The notes under the pieces are model-generated. The model did not search any database. It saw only the letters and a list, made by a program, of their open reading frames with translations, and was not told where the DNA came from. A stretch of 64,000 nt of DNA, taken from Paenibacillus solani (lineage in GTDB: Bacteria; Bacillota; Bacilli; Paenibacillales; Paenibacillaceae). A program made the translations under genes and the position numbers. The stretch lies in the NCBI RefSeq assembly GCF_001277345.1, contig NZ_LIUT01000001.1:340326-404325 (forward strand). Reading direction: 5' to 3'. Below are positions 38,048 through 46,087 of the stretch, piece by piece; position 1 is the stretch's first letter, and every line of letters begins with the position of its first letter.

Positions 38048-38537
38048 CTTCATCCTCCATCTACAATTTGTAAAATACTACAAAATACATTGTATAAGTG
38101 TGATTTTCAGGTGGTCAAGCCTCTAGAAGCAGATCTGACAAAAGATGAGCTGTTGTAACTAGCTAACTAACTTTGTCGATACTTAGGGACTACAGGACTA
38201 AGGGTGTGCCTGCATGTAGAAGTTAAGGTAAGGAGTATCCTTAAATATACCCGGGTTTTTGGAATAGTCATGGGGATAAGATGCTCTTTCCATCTCATTA
38301 GAAAGCGATCATGAGCCATGGAGAATGTAGTAACAAAGTTAGGGGTCCAGAATTCCTATTGGAAGATGTCATATCTTTAGGTAAAATATCCCTTGACCAT
38401 GAGATAAGAAGCATAAGCAGCTGAGGGATGTCATTCTTATCCCGCTTAGCTAACACATCGTATATGTAGTTAGTCTACGGAGAGAGAGCGTCGATAGACG
38501 GTTTTCTACTATCTTGAGAAGAGGAGCGAGGTATTCG
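38048..38537. other. Divergent intergenic region, no gene recognised
   Basis: It separates the SLH gene (minus) and the YLNS-repeat gene (plus). It contains ATATACCCGGGT (38245-38256), identical to a 12-mer at 40948-40959 before the beta-mannosidase gene. Only very short frames without convincing SD sites are present. Confidence 0.3.
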
Positions 38538-39452
38538 ATGAGATTGTTTCGAAAGTCATGTTTGATCATTTGCAGTTTGTTGCTGGCCGTTTCAGTATTA
38601 ATGCCGCTTTCAGCAGTTCATGCAGCCGATCAGCAATGGATTAATCAAATATGGAGCGAGTATAAATCCTATAATAAAAAGACGGTAAATGCGTATAACG
38701 CTTATCAGAAGCAAGTAGATAAGAAGTACAAGCAGTTTTATGATGCAAGTCAAGCGTCCCTGAACCAGCTGGAGAAAAAAGTGCTGGATGATCAAAAACA
38801 GTGGAATGAGACGCTGCAGGCCGATCTGTCCCAGCTGAAGTTGAGATACGAAGGAAACCGCGATTTGAATAATAAGCTGACACAATATGAACGGTATATC
38901 AATCCTCATTATTTAAACAGTCCAATGTGGAAGTACAAGAACGCTGCAGACCGTCACTATCTAAATAGCACGCTTTGGAGGCTCAGCAAGCAAGTAGATG
39001 AACACTACTTGAACAGCTGGATGTGGAGATACAAGAAGGCGATTGACCCTCATTATCTGAACAGCCCAGCGTGGAGAATGAAAAATACGGTCAGTGAGTC
39101 TTATCTAAACAGTTCGATGTGGAAACTCAAGAATGCGTCCAGTTCCTCTTATCTAAACAGCCCAATGTGGAAATATGCGCGGGGCAAAATCAGTAAGGCG
39201 ACAGCCAAGAATCAGTACAGTAAACTGTTTAAGGCATACACGGCAGAACTGTCCGAGAGCAATGCGGACAGAAAGTCCGAAATAGCGAGTATGGAGAAAG
39301 AGGCACAGAAATCAATAGATCAGCTATATAAAGATACCGTACTTGCCCTCGAGACACGCCGGGAGGAGACGCTTCAGAGCATATCTGACCTGCGGATCGA
39401 AATCACTGGAGAGGGCTTGCAGTGGGAAGCGCTGCTTGTAGAGAAACCGTAA
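38538..39452 (+). CDS. Secreted protein with six 16-residue YLNS repeats flanked by coiled coils
   Basis: A 304-aa exported protein I do not recognise. The signal peptide is MRLFRKSCLIICSLLLAV followed by a hydrophobic stretch and cleavage after VHA-A. Residues ~35-120 are charged, heptad-like and probably a coiled coil. Residues 125-220 are six perfect-register copies of YLNSxMWKxKxAxxxH. Residues ~225-300 are again coiled-coil-like (SEIASMEKEAQKSIDQLYKD). It has no Cys, LPXTG or SLH anchor. GGAGCGAGG lies 7 nt before ATG 38538. It is convergent with nothing, has its own terminator, and neighbours an SLH surface protein gene. A cell-surface or spore-coat scaffold is conceivable but unproven. 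Confidence 0.8.
   Translation: MRLFRKSCLIICSLLLAVSVLMPLSAVHAADQQWINQIWSEYKSYNKKTVNAYNAYQKQVDKKYKQFYDASQASLNQLEKKVLDDQKQWNETLQADLSQLKLRYEGNRDLNNKLTQYERYINPHYLNSPMWKYKNAADRHYLNSTLWRLSKQVDEHYLNSWMWRYKKAIDPHYLNSPAWRMKNTVSESYLNSSMWKLKNASSSSYLNSPMWKYARGKISKATAKNQYSKLFKAYTAELSESNADRKSEIASMEKEAQKSIDQLYKDTVLALETRREETLQSISDLRIEITGEGLQWEALLVEKP
38910..39197 (+). repeat. Six in-frame 48-bp repeats (16 aa each)
   Basis: YLNS starts at residues 125, 141, 157, 173, 189 and 205 of the encoded protein, exactly 48 nt apart. Position 5 is variable (P, T, W, P, S, P); Trp at position 7 is invariant and position 8 is always K or R. Nucleotides have diverged between copies, so the array is old and kept by selection at the protein level. 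Confidence 0.9.
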
Positions 39453-39483
39453 TATTATATAATATGTGCACTTAAGATAGAGA

Positions 39484-39531
39484 GCTGTCCGGGAAAGGTC
39501 TGAAGAGGCCAACACGGACGGCTTTTATTTT
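39484..39531 (+). terminator. Terminator of the YLNS-repeat gene
   Basis: GCTGTCCG (39484-39491) pairs with CGGACGGC (39515-39522, one G-U pair), with an inner GGTCT/AGGCC stem, followed by TTTTATTTTT. Confidence 0.75.
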
Positions 39532-39567
39532 TGTAAAAATGAAAATAGGAAAATACAGGAGAATTCT

Positions 39568-39596
39568 TTGACTTCGGCTGTCTTTTCAAATACTAT
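39568..39596 (+). promoter_or_regulatory. Promoter of the LacI-family regulator gene
   Basis: TTGACT (39568-39573), 17 bp, TACTAT (39591-39596). Downstream lies AACAAAAGATAACACA (39611-39626), closely similar to AACAAAATAACACA (40779-40792) before the beta-mannosidase gene; a possible shared operator. Confidence 0.55.
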
Positions 39597-39676
39597 TATG
39601 TCTATAACCTAACAAAAGATAACACAAATAACAGCCAAATAGAAACACAAATTCTTACTTAAGTAGGTTGATAATA

Positions 39677-40717
39677 ATGAAAACGAAAGTGACAATTCAA
39701 GAAATTGCCGATTTCACAGGCCTGTCTAAATTTGCGGTGTCTCGCGCTTTATCAGGGAAGTCGGGTGTCAGCCCGCAGACGAGGGAAATGATTCTGAAGG
39801 CTGCTGGGCAGCTGGGATATTTCAAAGATCAGCCCAATCCATCAACGGGAAGAAGTCAGCAGCTCCAGGAGCCGGAGAACAGAAAATGGGCGGGAGCCGT
39901 CCTTGTCCTGTTTCCGAATGTTCGTTATCAAAATCGCGAATCGCTGTATTGGGGACCGGTGTTTGACGGAATATCTGTACGGCTCAATCAAAAGGGGCTT
40001 GATATTCTGACATTGACGGAGCCTTCTAATGACCATATGTTCAGTCTTCTTAACCCGCAAGGAATCCTCGGGATCGTGACGGTAGGCTCAGTATCCACGC
40101 AAAATTTAATGGAAATCAAGAAACTCAACATCCCTGTAGTGATGGTGGACCATATGGACCCTGCATTCCAATCGGACACCGTATTCACTGACAATATGCA
40201 CAGCATGAAGCAAATTATGACCAAGCTCATCAGTAGAGGTTATAATAAATTCCAATTTATAGGTAATATAGAAGATGCCCAAAGCTTCTATGAGCGCTGG
40301 ATCGGCTTCTCATTCGCATTGGCGGAATATAGAATAGAGCATCAGCAGGAACCTTCTCTGATTAGTCCCGAGGTTGAGAATATATCCGAAACGCTGTCGA
40401 AAGCGCTGGCCGGCATAGAGTTGCCGGAAGTGTTTGTATGCGCGAATGATATGACAGCAGTACTCGTTATGGACGCACTCAAGGAACAAGGCATTGATGT
40501 ACCCGGCCAGGTACAAGTGACCGGATTTGATAACACTTATGATCACCTGCCGATTATGGCAACCGTAAATGTAGATAAGGAATTGCTCGGGATGCGTGCC
40601 GTAGATCAATTACTTTGGCGTATATTGAATCCCGATACGAACTATGAGAGACTGCTAATCCAGGCTGATGTTCTTGTTAGGGAATTCACTAACGTAATGC
40701 GCAATACAGATCAATAA
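39677..40717 (+). CDS. LacI-family transcriptional regulator
   Basis: A 346-aa repressor. The N-terminal HTH is VTIQEIADFTGLSKFAVSRALSGKSGVSPQTREMIL (about 5-40), the LacI signature. The periplasmic-binding-protein-like effector domain runs from about residue 75 and has RGYNKFQFIGN, VFVCANDMTAVLVMDALKEQGIDVPGQVQVTGFDN and a C-terminal dimer region. ATG 39677 is preferred over TTG 39668, with AGTAGG upstream. It is followed by a terminator and then the beta-mannosidase gene, so it likely represses that gene and itself in the absence of manno-oligosaccharide. Confidence 0.92.
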   Translation: MKTKVTIQEIADFTGLSKFAVSRALSGKSGVSPQTREMILKAAGQLGYFKDQPNPSTGRSQQLQEPENRKWAGAVLVLFPNVRYQNRESLYWGPVFDGISVRLNQKGLDILTLTEPSNDHMFSLLNPQGILGIVTVGSVSTQNLMEIKKLNIPVVMVDHMDPAFQSDTVFTDNMHSMKQIMTKLISRGYNKFQFIGNIEDAQSFYERWIGFSFALAEYRIEHQQEPSLISPEVENISETLSKALAGIELPEVFVCANDMTAVLVMDALKEQGIDVPGQVQVTGFDNTYDHLPIMATVNVDKELLGMRAVDQLLWRILNPDTNYERLLIQADVLVREFTNVMRNTDQ

Positions 40718-40744
40718 TAAGCTCTATATCCTGTTTTGTGTGGA

Positions 40745-40775
40745 CCCCGATGTCGTTTATGACATCGGGGTTTTT
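40745..40775 (+). terminator. Terminator of the LacI-family gene
   Basis: CCCCGATGTC (40745-40754) pairs perfectly with GACATCGGGG (40761-40770), 6-nt loop, followed by TTTTT. Confidence 0.9.
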
Positions 40776-41008
40776 CATAACAAAATAACACAGGAGTTGA
40801 ATTTGAGTGGAGATATAAAGATATGAACTTATTAATTTACTTGATATATAGCTACTTATCGCAGATAAGGAACCCAATCTAGATATTTTGTTTATAATAC
40901 ATTTGTTATTTAAATTGTTATTATTATGATAATTGATATTGACGATTATATACCCGGGTGTTATTTTTATTAAAACATTAATAACGAAAAGGAGATGGAG
41001 AGACCATC

Positions 41009-43567
41009 ATGAATAATAACATTATGATTTTAAACCAATGGAAATTCAAAGCGTGTGACGAAACCGAGTGGCTTCCGGCTCAGGTGCCGGGCTGCGTTCA
41101 TACTGACCTGCTGAAGAACGGCAAGATCCCCGATCCCTTCTACGGGACGAACGAGCATGATCTGCAGTGGATCGACAAGAAGGATTGGGAATATGAGACG
41201 ACGTTTGATCTGGACCCGAATCTGAGTGCTCAATCCCGCATTGATCTCGTGTTTGATGGCTTGGACACCTATGCGGATGTTTTCGTGAACGGAACGAAGG
41301 TGCTTTCCGCGGGTAATATGTTTCGTACATGGCGGATCGACGTGAAATCGCATCTTAAGGCTACCGGTAACGTGATGAACATTCGCTTCCGATCCCCTAT
41401 ACAGGAGGATCTACCGAAGCTTGAGAAGCTCGGGTATCCGCTGCCAGCTTCGAATGATCAGTCTGAGCTTGGAGGTCTAGGTGATCAGAAAGTAAGTATT
41501 TTTGCACGTAAAGCACCTTATCATTACGGCTGGGATTGGGGGCCGCGGTTTGTGACCAGTGGCATCTGGCGGGAAGTCCGCATTGAAGCCTGGTCGGAAG
41601 TCCGTCTAGATGATTTGTTCATCCGTCAGGACGAGGTTACGACTGAAATGGCAAGGGTTACGGCTGCAGCTACTATAGAAGCGGTGCAGGCTTGGCAAGG
41701 GATGCTGCGTGTGAAGGCAGACGGTCAGGTATGGGAAAAGGAAGTAAATCTTTCAGAGGGGTGTCATACGGTTGAACTGGAACTTGCGATTGCTAAGCCG
41801 AAGCTGTGGTGGAGCCGCGGGCTTGGCGAGGCTAATCTGTATGATTTCCAGGCGGAACTTGTGAAGGCAGAGCGGTTGATTGCGGAGAAAAAGGTTAGGA
41901 CAGGCGTGCGCACCGTCAAGCTAGTGCGGGAGAAGGATGAGCGAGGCACTTCCTTTTATTTTGAACTCAACGGCACGCCTGTATTTGCCAAGGGAGCAAA
42001 TCATATTCCTAACGACAGCTTCATAACGGAAGTCACGGCCGAACGTTATCGCCATGAAATCGCGTCCGCTGCGGAGTCCAACATGAACATGCTGCGCATA
42101 TGGGGTGGCGGTATTTATGAACAGGACGTATTTTACGAACTGTGTGATGAATACGGAATTATGGTATGGCAGGATTTCATGTTCGCTTGCAGCATGTATC
42201 CGGGCGATGAAGCATTTTTGGAGAATGTCCGTTTGGAAGCCGAGGAGAATCTGGTGAGGCTGCGTAATCATCCGAGCATTGTACTCTGGTGCGGCAACAA
42301 TGAGATTGATAGCGCATGGTCGCACTATGAAGAGAATGGCGGCTGGGGCTGGAAGCAGGACTATACTGAGGAACTTCGTGAGAAAATTTGGAGCGACTAC
42401 GAAGCGGTATTCCATGAGATTCTTCCTGAGGCCGTAACTGGTTATGCGCCGGGAGCGGAATATTGGCCATCCTCTCCGCTCGTATCGCTCAGTCATGACA
42501 AGGAACAGCATGCCAATCCGTCTACAACGAGCGGAGATATTCATTACTGGGGCGTGTGGCATAACACGGAGCCGTTTGATAACTACAATATGTATGTCGG
42601 CCGGTTCATGAGCGAATACGGGTTCCAGTCCTTTCCGGAACCGAAAACGGTGCGCACGTATGCGGAAGACAGCGATATGGAACTGGAGTCGAAAGTCATG
42701 CTGGCGCATCAGAAGAACGGTGCTGGTAACCGCTTGATCAAGACTTACATGGATCAATACTATAATGAGCCAAAAGATTTCGAAGCTTTCCTGCATATGA
42801 GCCAAATTCAGCAGGCTGAAGCGATGAAGATGGCGATTGAAGCCCATCGTCGCAACAAACCGTACTGTATGGGCACACTGTATTGGCAGATGAATGACTG
42901 CTGGCCGGTCGCTTCATGGGCGGGTATGGATTACCTCGGCAGATGGAAAGCTCTGCAGTATGTGGCCAAGCGCAGCTTCCGGGATGTCAGCCTATCGATC
43001 GAATCTAAGGATCAAGTGATTCGGGTTCACCTTGTATCCGATATTTCGGAGGCAATTCAGGGCACGCTGAAGATTCAGCTATTCGATTTTAGCGGCAAAG
43101 AGCTCCATGTATCCGAGCAGTCAATCCATGCGGAAGAGCAAGCGTCACTCATAGTATTCCGTGCCTTGGCCGATGAGCTGCTTGACGGACATGATCCATC
43201 CCAGGTCGTGCTTCTGGCTCAATTGCTCCAGGATGGAGATGTGGCCGACAGCAAAACATTCTATTTCGTAAACGACAAGCATCTTCGTTTGCACAACCCG
43301 ACCATCAGTGTGAAAGAGGTCGAGGGGAGCCAAGGAACAACGTTTGTACTGGAGAGCAATGTGGTTGCCCGCCATGTCTGGCTATCCGCTGAGAAGGAGG
43401 GCTTCTACAGCGACAATTTCTTCGATCTGATTCCAAGCATTCCCATGACGGTTTCCTTCAGCCGCCGAGATAACGGAGAGCAGGCATTCGTATCTGACAA
43501 GCCAGGTAAAGTCGAAGTTCGTTCCATGGCGGACTGCATCGACCCGGCGATGGTACTGACGATTTAA
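41009..43567 (+). CDS. Beta-mannosidase, GH2 family
   Basis: A cytosolic exo-beta-mannosidase of 852 aa, full length for the family. It opens with ILNQWKFKACDETEWLPAQVPGCVHTDLL, the beta-mannosidase variant of the GH2 N-terminal domain. The Ig-like domain is about 200-300 and the TIM barrel from about 315, with the RIWGGGIYEQDVFYELCDEYGI signature. Acid/base is Glu432 in LWCGNNEID and nucleophile Glu536 in FMSEYGFQSFPEP. A WQMNDCWPVASWAGMDY block and a C-terminal beta domain follow. No signal peptide. GGAGAG is 6 nt before the ATG. The LacI-family gene immediately upstream is the probable regulator. No transporter gene is adjacent. Confidence 0.95.
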   Translation: MNNNIMILNQWKFKACDETEWLPAQVPGCVHTDLLKNGKIPDPFYGTNEHDLQWIDKKDWEYETTFDLDPNLSAQSRIDLVFDGLDTYADVFVNGTKVLSAGNMFRTWRIDVKSHLKATGNVMNIRFRSPIQEDLPKLEKLGYPLPASNDQSELGGLGDQKVSIFARKAPYHYGWDWGPRFVTSGIWREVRIEAWSEVRLDDLFIRQDEVTTEMARVTAAATIEAVQAWQGMLRVKADGQVWEKEVNLSEGCHTVELELAIAKPKLWWSRGLGEANLYDFQAELVKAERLIAEKKVRTGVRTVKLVREKDERGTSFYFELNGTPVFAKGANHIPNDSFITEVTAERYRHEIASAAESNMNMLRIWGGGIYEQDVFYELCDEYGIMVWQDFMFACSMYPGDEAFLENVRLEAEENLVRLRNHPSIVLWCGNNEIDSAWSHYEENGGWGWKQDYTEELREKIWSDYEAVFHEILPEAVTGYAPGAEYWPSSPLVSLSHDKEQHANPSTTSGDIHYWGVWHNTEPFDNYNMYVGRFMSEYGFQSFPEPKTVRTYAEDSDMELESKVMLAHQKNGAGNRLIKTYMDQYYNEPKDFEAFLHMSQIQQAEAMKMAIEAHRRNKPYCMGTLYWQMNDCWPVASWAGMDYLGRWKALQYVAKRSFRDVSLSIESKDQVIRVHLVSDISEAIQGTLKIQLFDFSGKELHVSEQSIHAEEQASLIVFRALADELLDGHDPSQVVLLAQLLQDGDVADSKTFYFVNDKHLRLHNPTISVKEVEGSQGTTFVLESNVVARHVWLSAEKEGFYSDNFFDLIPSIPMTVSFSRRDNGEQAFVSDKPGKVEVRSMADCIDPAMVLTI

Positions 43568-43593
43568 AGAACATAATAAATCCCCTGAAAAAG

Positions 43594-43629
43594 AGCCGCT
43601 CCTTTACCATTTCTGGTGAAGGAGCGGCT
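43594..43629 (+). terminator. Terminator of the beta-mannosidase gene
   Basis: AGCCGCTCCTTTACCA (43594-43609) pairs with TGGTGAAGGAGCGGCT (43614-43629), 4-nt loop, one G-U pair. The T-run is weak (TGTTTA). Confidence 0.75.
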
Positions 43630-44161
43630 TGTTTACATGGCGGAGGTTGTGGTATAGAAGAGATTCGGGATAAACGCATTCCCGGGCATACAGGGTGGTT
43701 ATCACTAGTTCCACGAAGGATTGCTCGAGCTGTAGACAGTATCAAGCGCCAGTAATTAATGTTTTAATCTTTGGTCAATAACTCTTATATACCTAGTAGA
43801 GAACGACTTCCCCTCTCACTCCCCCTCCAAAAAAGAGCGAGAATAGCTGCGCCGCCGCCAATCGTTCGTCTTTTTAAACGTTCGTTTTTTTAGGGTTACT
43901 TGAAGTGCATCGAAGAAATGCCAACAATGAATGTCTACCTAAAGATAGTGCTCCAGCGGAGAAGGCGGAATGATTCTGGAGAAGCGGCAGCGTTCTCCTT
44001 TGCCCCCGGATTTCTACGATGCCTATTCATTCATGGAAATCTGGGGGCAACAGAGATCGGAAGAATCATCCGCATGCGGAGCGATGCAAAAAAACTACAG
44101 GCGGACATAGCGATGCTATGGGAGCAAGAAGTAAGAGGCCCTTATAAACCTCGCATCAAAA
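43630..44161. other. Intergenic region with only uncertain short reading frames
   Basis: A 106-codon plus frame (43900-44220) runs through the minus-strand terminator and shows no motif. A 46-codon frame from ATG 43970 (after GGAGAAGGCGGA) to TAG 44110, beginning MILEKRQRSP, has protein-like composition but is not recognised. Direct CGTTCG/T-run repeats occur around 43862-43893. Confidence 0.3.
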
Positions 44162-44195
44162 AAGACGACATCAGCTTTTTCGCTAATGTCGTCTT
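44162..44195 (-). terminator. Terminator of the oligopeptide-type transporter operon
   Basis: AAGACGACAT (44162-44171) pairs with ATGTCGTCTT (44186-44195). On the minus strand the stem is followed by TTTTTTG. It lies 7 nt after the binding-protein stop. Confidence 0.85.
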
Positions 44196-44201
44196 CGATT
44201 A

Positions 44202-46022
44202 TTACTTGCTCGCTTTATAAGCTCCCAAGAATTCCTTCACCTTCGCCGGATCGGCGGTCAGCTCGTTGCCGGTTTTAACAATCGGGCTGAGGGTGGAGTA
44301 GGCTTTGATTTTGTTGTTGTTGTAGTAAGCCAAAATCTCATCCTGATTGATGGAGTAGAGGACGGCTTTTCTTAAATCATCGCTTGTTGCCACATCACGA
44401 TTCTTCGTGTTGAACAGCAAGTAGGAGACGGCATTGCTCTCGATGGTTTGCAGCTTCAGCTTGCTGTCGCCTTTAACCACATCGTACTTCGTTTCAGGCA
44501 CGCCGTAGTACAGGTGAATTTCACCGCTGCGCAGAGCGGAGAGCGTGCTGTCCGCATCTTTGATAAAGCGGACTTTCACCTCCTCAATCTTTGGTTCGTG
44601 CTTGGTGCCCTTCATGTAGCCAGGGTTTTTGTAGAAGGTCGCTTCATAGTCATTCTTGGAAGACAGGATGTACGGACCGCTGGCATACAGTGTGTTGTTG
44701 TATTTATCACCTTCGGTTACCGTGTTTTGGTCACCGTAAGGGATGTCTTTGTTCACATCGAATTTCTCTACATCATACGTATTAATAGATTCCACTTGTT
44801 TCTTCGATACGATACCGGCCGATTGGTGAGCCAGGTAGTTCAATACTTGCGGGAACGGTTCAGTTGTTGTCAACTTAATGACTTGGTATTTGCCGTCTTT
44901 CGTGCTTGCTTGATTCTTATCGTCCACGAGGGAAGTGATCTTGGTATCAAGGCCAGCTTCCAGCGCTTCCTTGACGCTTTCACTGCCACCGGAAACTTTG
45001 GTGTTTTCCAGTGGGCTCAGGTCCGTTACGGCTTCAACGGTGTTAATGTGCTCGTGAAGCGTATAGGTACGATGATCCGGTACCGAGTTCTTGTCTTTGG
45101 CTCTGTTCAGGGAGAAGATGACATCGTCCGCGCCTACGCGCTCGCCGGAATCTTCTGCTTTTTTGTTTGTGATTTTAGCAAAGTCGATATCATCTCTAAG
45201 AATGAAATAGTACTCCGAGTTGCCTTCGCCAATAGCATGGTTGTAAGACAGTGATCCTTCGGATGTGATCTTATCGTCATCGGTCAGGTTGATCAGGCGT
45301 ACGTTCATGTTCGTGTTAATGATATTAATGGAACCGTCATTCCCCTTGATCGGGTCAAGAGAAGTCAATTCGGAGATGGACTGGGACAGAATCAGCGGCT
45401 GCGATGCACGCTTGGACTGGTCTTTGAAATCAACATCTTCCCAAGGCAGGGAACGGGATTTCGAGAGACGGACTGAATTCTCGTCCAGTACATCCTTGTT
45501 GAACGCTTGGCTCTTCAGAGAGATGTACAATGGTGCGATGTAAGCTTTGTCTGCAACGAGACGTTGTTCGAGCTGTTTATAGGTGTTAACTGCGTCTTCA
45601 GGCGTTTGTGTAGCTGCCTGGTCGATCAGTTTATCCACTTCTTCATCCGACATGATGCTGTAGTCGCCGCCGGTTTTGAAGAGGGAACGTACCGCATAGT
45701 CAGGATTACCTGTAACGGTTGTCCAGCTGGACAGTGCGACATCGTAATTGCCCGCATCCTGCTGGGCCTTGTAGCTGCCGTAGTCCGGCTGCAGGTTCAG
45801 CTTCACGTTGAAGCCGTTCTTTGTGAGCTGGTCGCGAATGATGTTGACATCCGATTCGTTTGCGCTCATGCCAAGCAGTTCAATCGTCACACCGGACGTA
45901 TCAGTGGCTGTATCCGATGGTTCTTGCTGATTTTGCTGCGCATCATCTTTGGTCTTTACGTTGCATCCAGCCAGTACAATGACTAGCGAGAGGAACAGGA
46001 ACAGCAAAGAACTTTTTTTCAT
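44202..46022 (-). CDS. SBP_bac_5 solute-binding lipoprotein with apparently circularly permuted domain order
   Basis: A 606-aa lipoprotein (lipobox VLAGC, Cys20; AGGAGGGTATCACC before the ATG) for an Opp/Dpp-type importer. Residues ~44-199 match the normal C-terminal segment of the family: VTIELLGMSANESDV, YDVALSSWTTVTGNPDYAVRSLF, VDKLIDQA and AYIAPLYISL. After a short linker (~200-208), residues from ~209 match the normal N-terminal segment: LILSQSISELTSLDP, EYYFILRDDIDF and DDVIFSLNRAKD. They continue through YILSSKNDYEATFYKNPGYM to DLRKAVLYSINQDEI and end with KVKEFLGAYKASK, the point that normally precedes the C-terminal segment. All parts of the fold are therefore present but rotated. 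Last gene of the minus-strand operon. Confidence 0.88.
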   Translation of the reverse strand: MKKSSLLFLFLSLVIVLAGCNVKTKDDAQQNQQEPSDTATDTSGVTIELLGMSANESDVNIIRDQLTKNGFNVKLNLQPDYGSYKAQQDAGNYDVALSSWTTVTGNPDYAVRSLFKTGGDYSIMSDEEVDKLIDQAATQTPEDAVNTYKQLEQRLVADKAYIAPLYISLKSQAFNKDVLDENSVRLSKSRSLPWEDVDFKDQSKRASQPLILSQSISELTSLDPIKGNDGSINIINTNMNVRLINLTDDDKITSEGSLSYNHAIGEGNSEYYFILRDDIDFAKITNKKAEDSGERVGADDVIFSLNRAKDKNSVPDHRTYTLHEHINTVEAVTDLSPLENTKVSGGSESVKEALEAGLDTKITSLVDDKNQASTKDGKYQVIKLTTTEPFPQVLNYLAHQSAGIVSKKQVESINTYDVEKFDVNKDIPYGDQNTVTEGDKYNNTLYASGPYILSSKNDYEATFYKNPGYMKGTKHEPKIEEVKVRFIKDADSTLSALRSGEIHLYYGVPETKYDVVKGDSKLKLQTIESNAVSYLLFNTKNRDVATSDDLRKAVLYSINQDEILAYYNNNKIKAYSTLSPIVKTGNELTADPAKVKEFLGAYKASK

Positions 46023-46087
46023 TGGTGATACCCTCCTGAGATGTATATAAAATGTTTTGAAACCAAAGTCAGTGTTGCACTGGAGTT

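Noticed and set aside
43900..44220. 106-codon plus frame before the importer operon terminator
   Set aside because: It reads through a strong minus-strand terminator and into the end of the binding-protein gene, without recognisable features.
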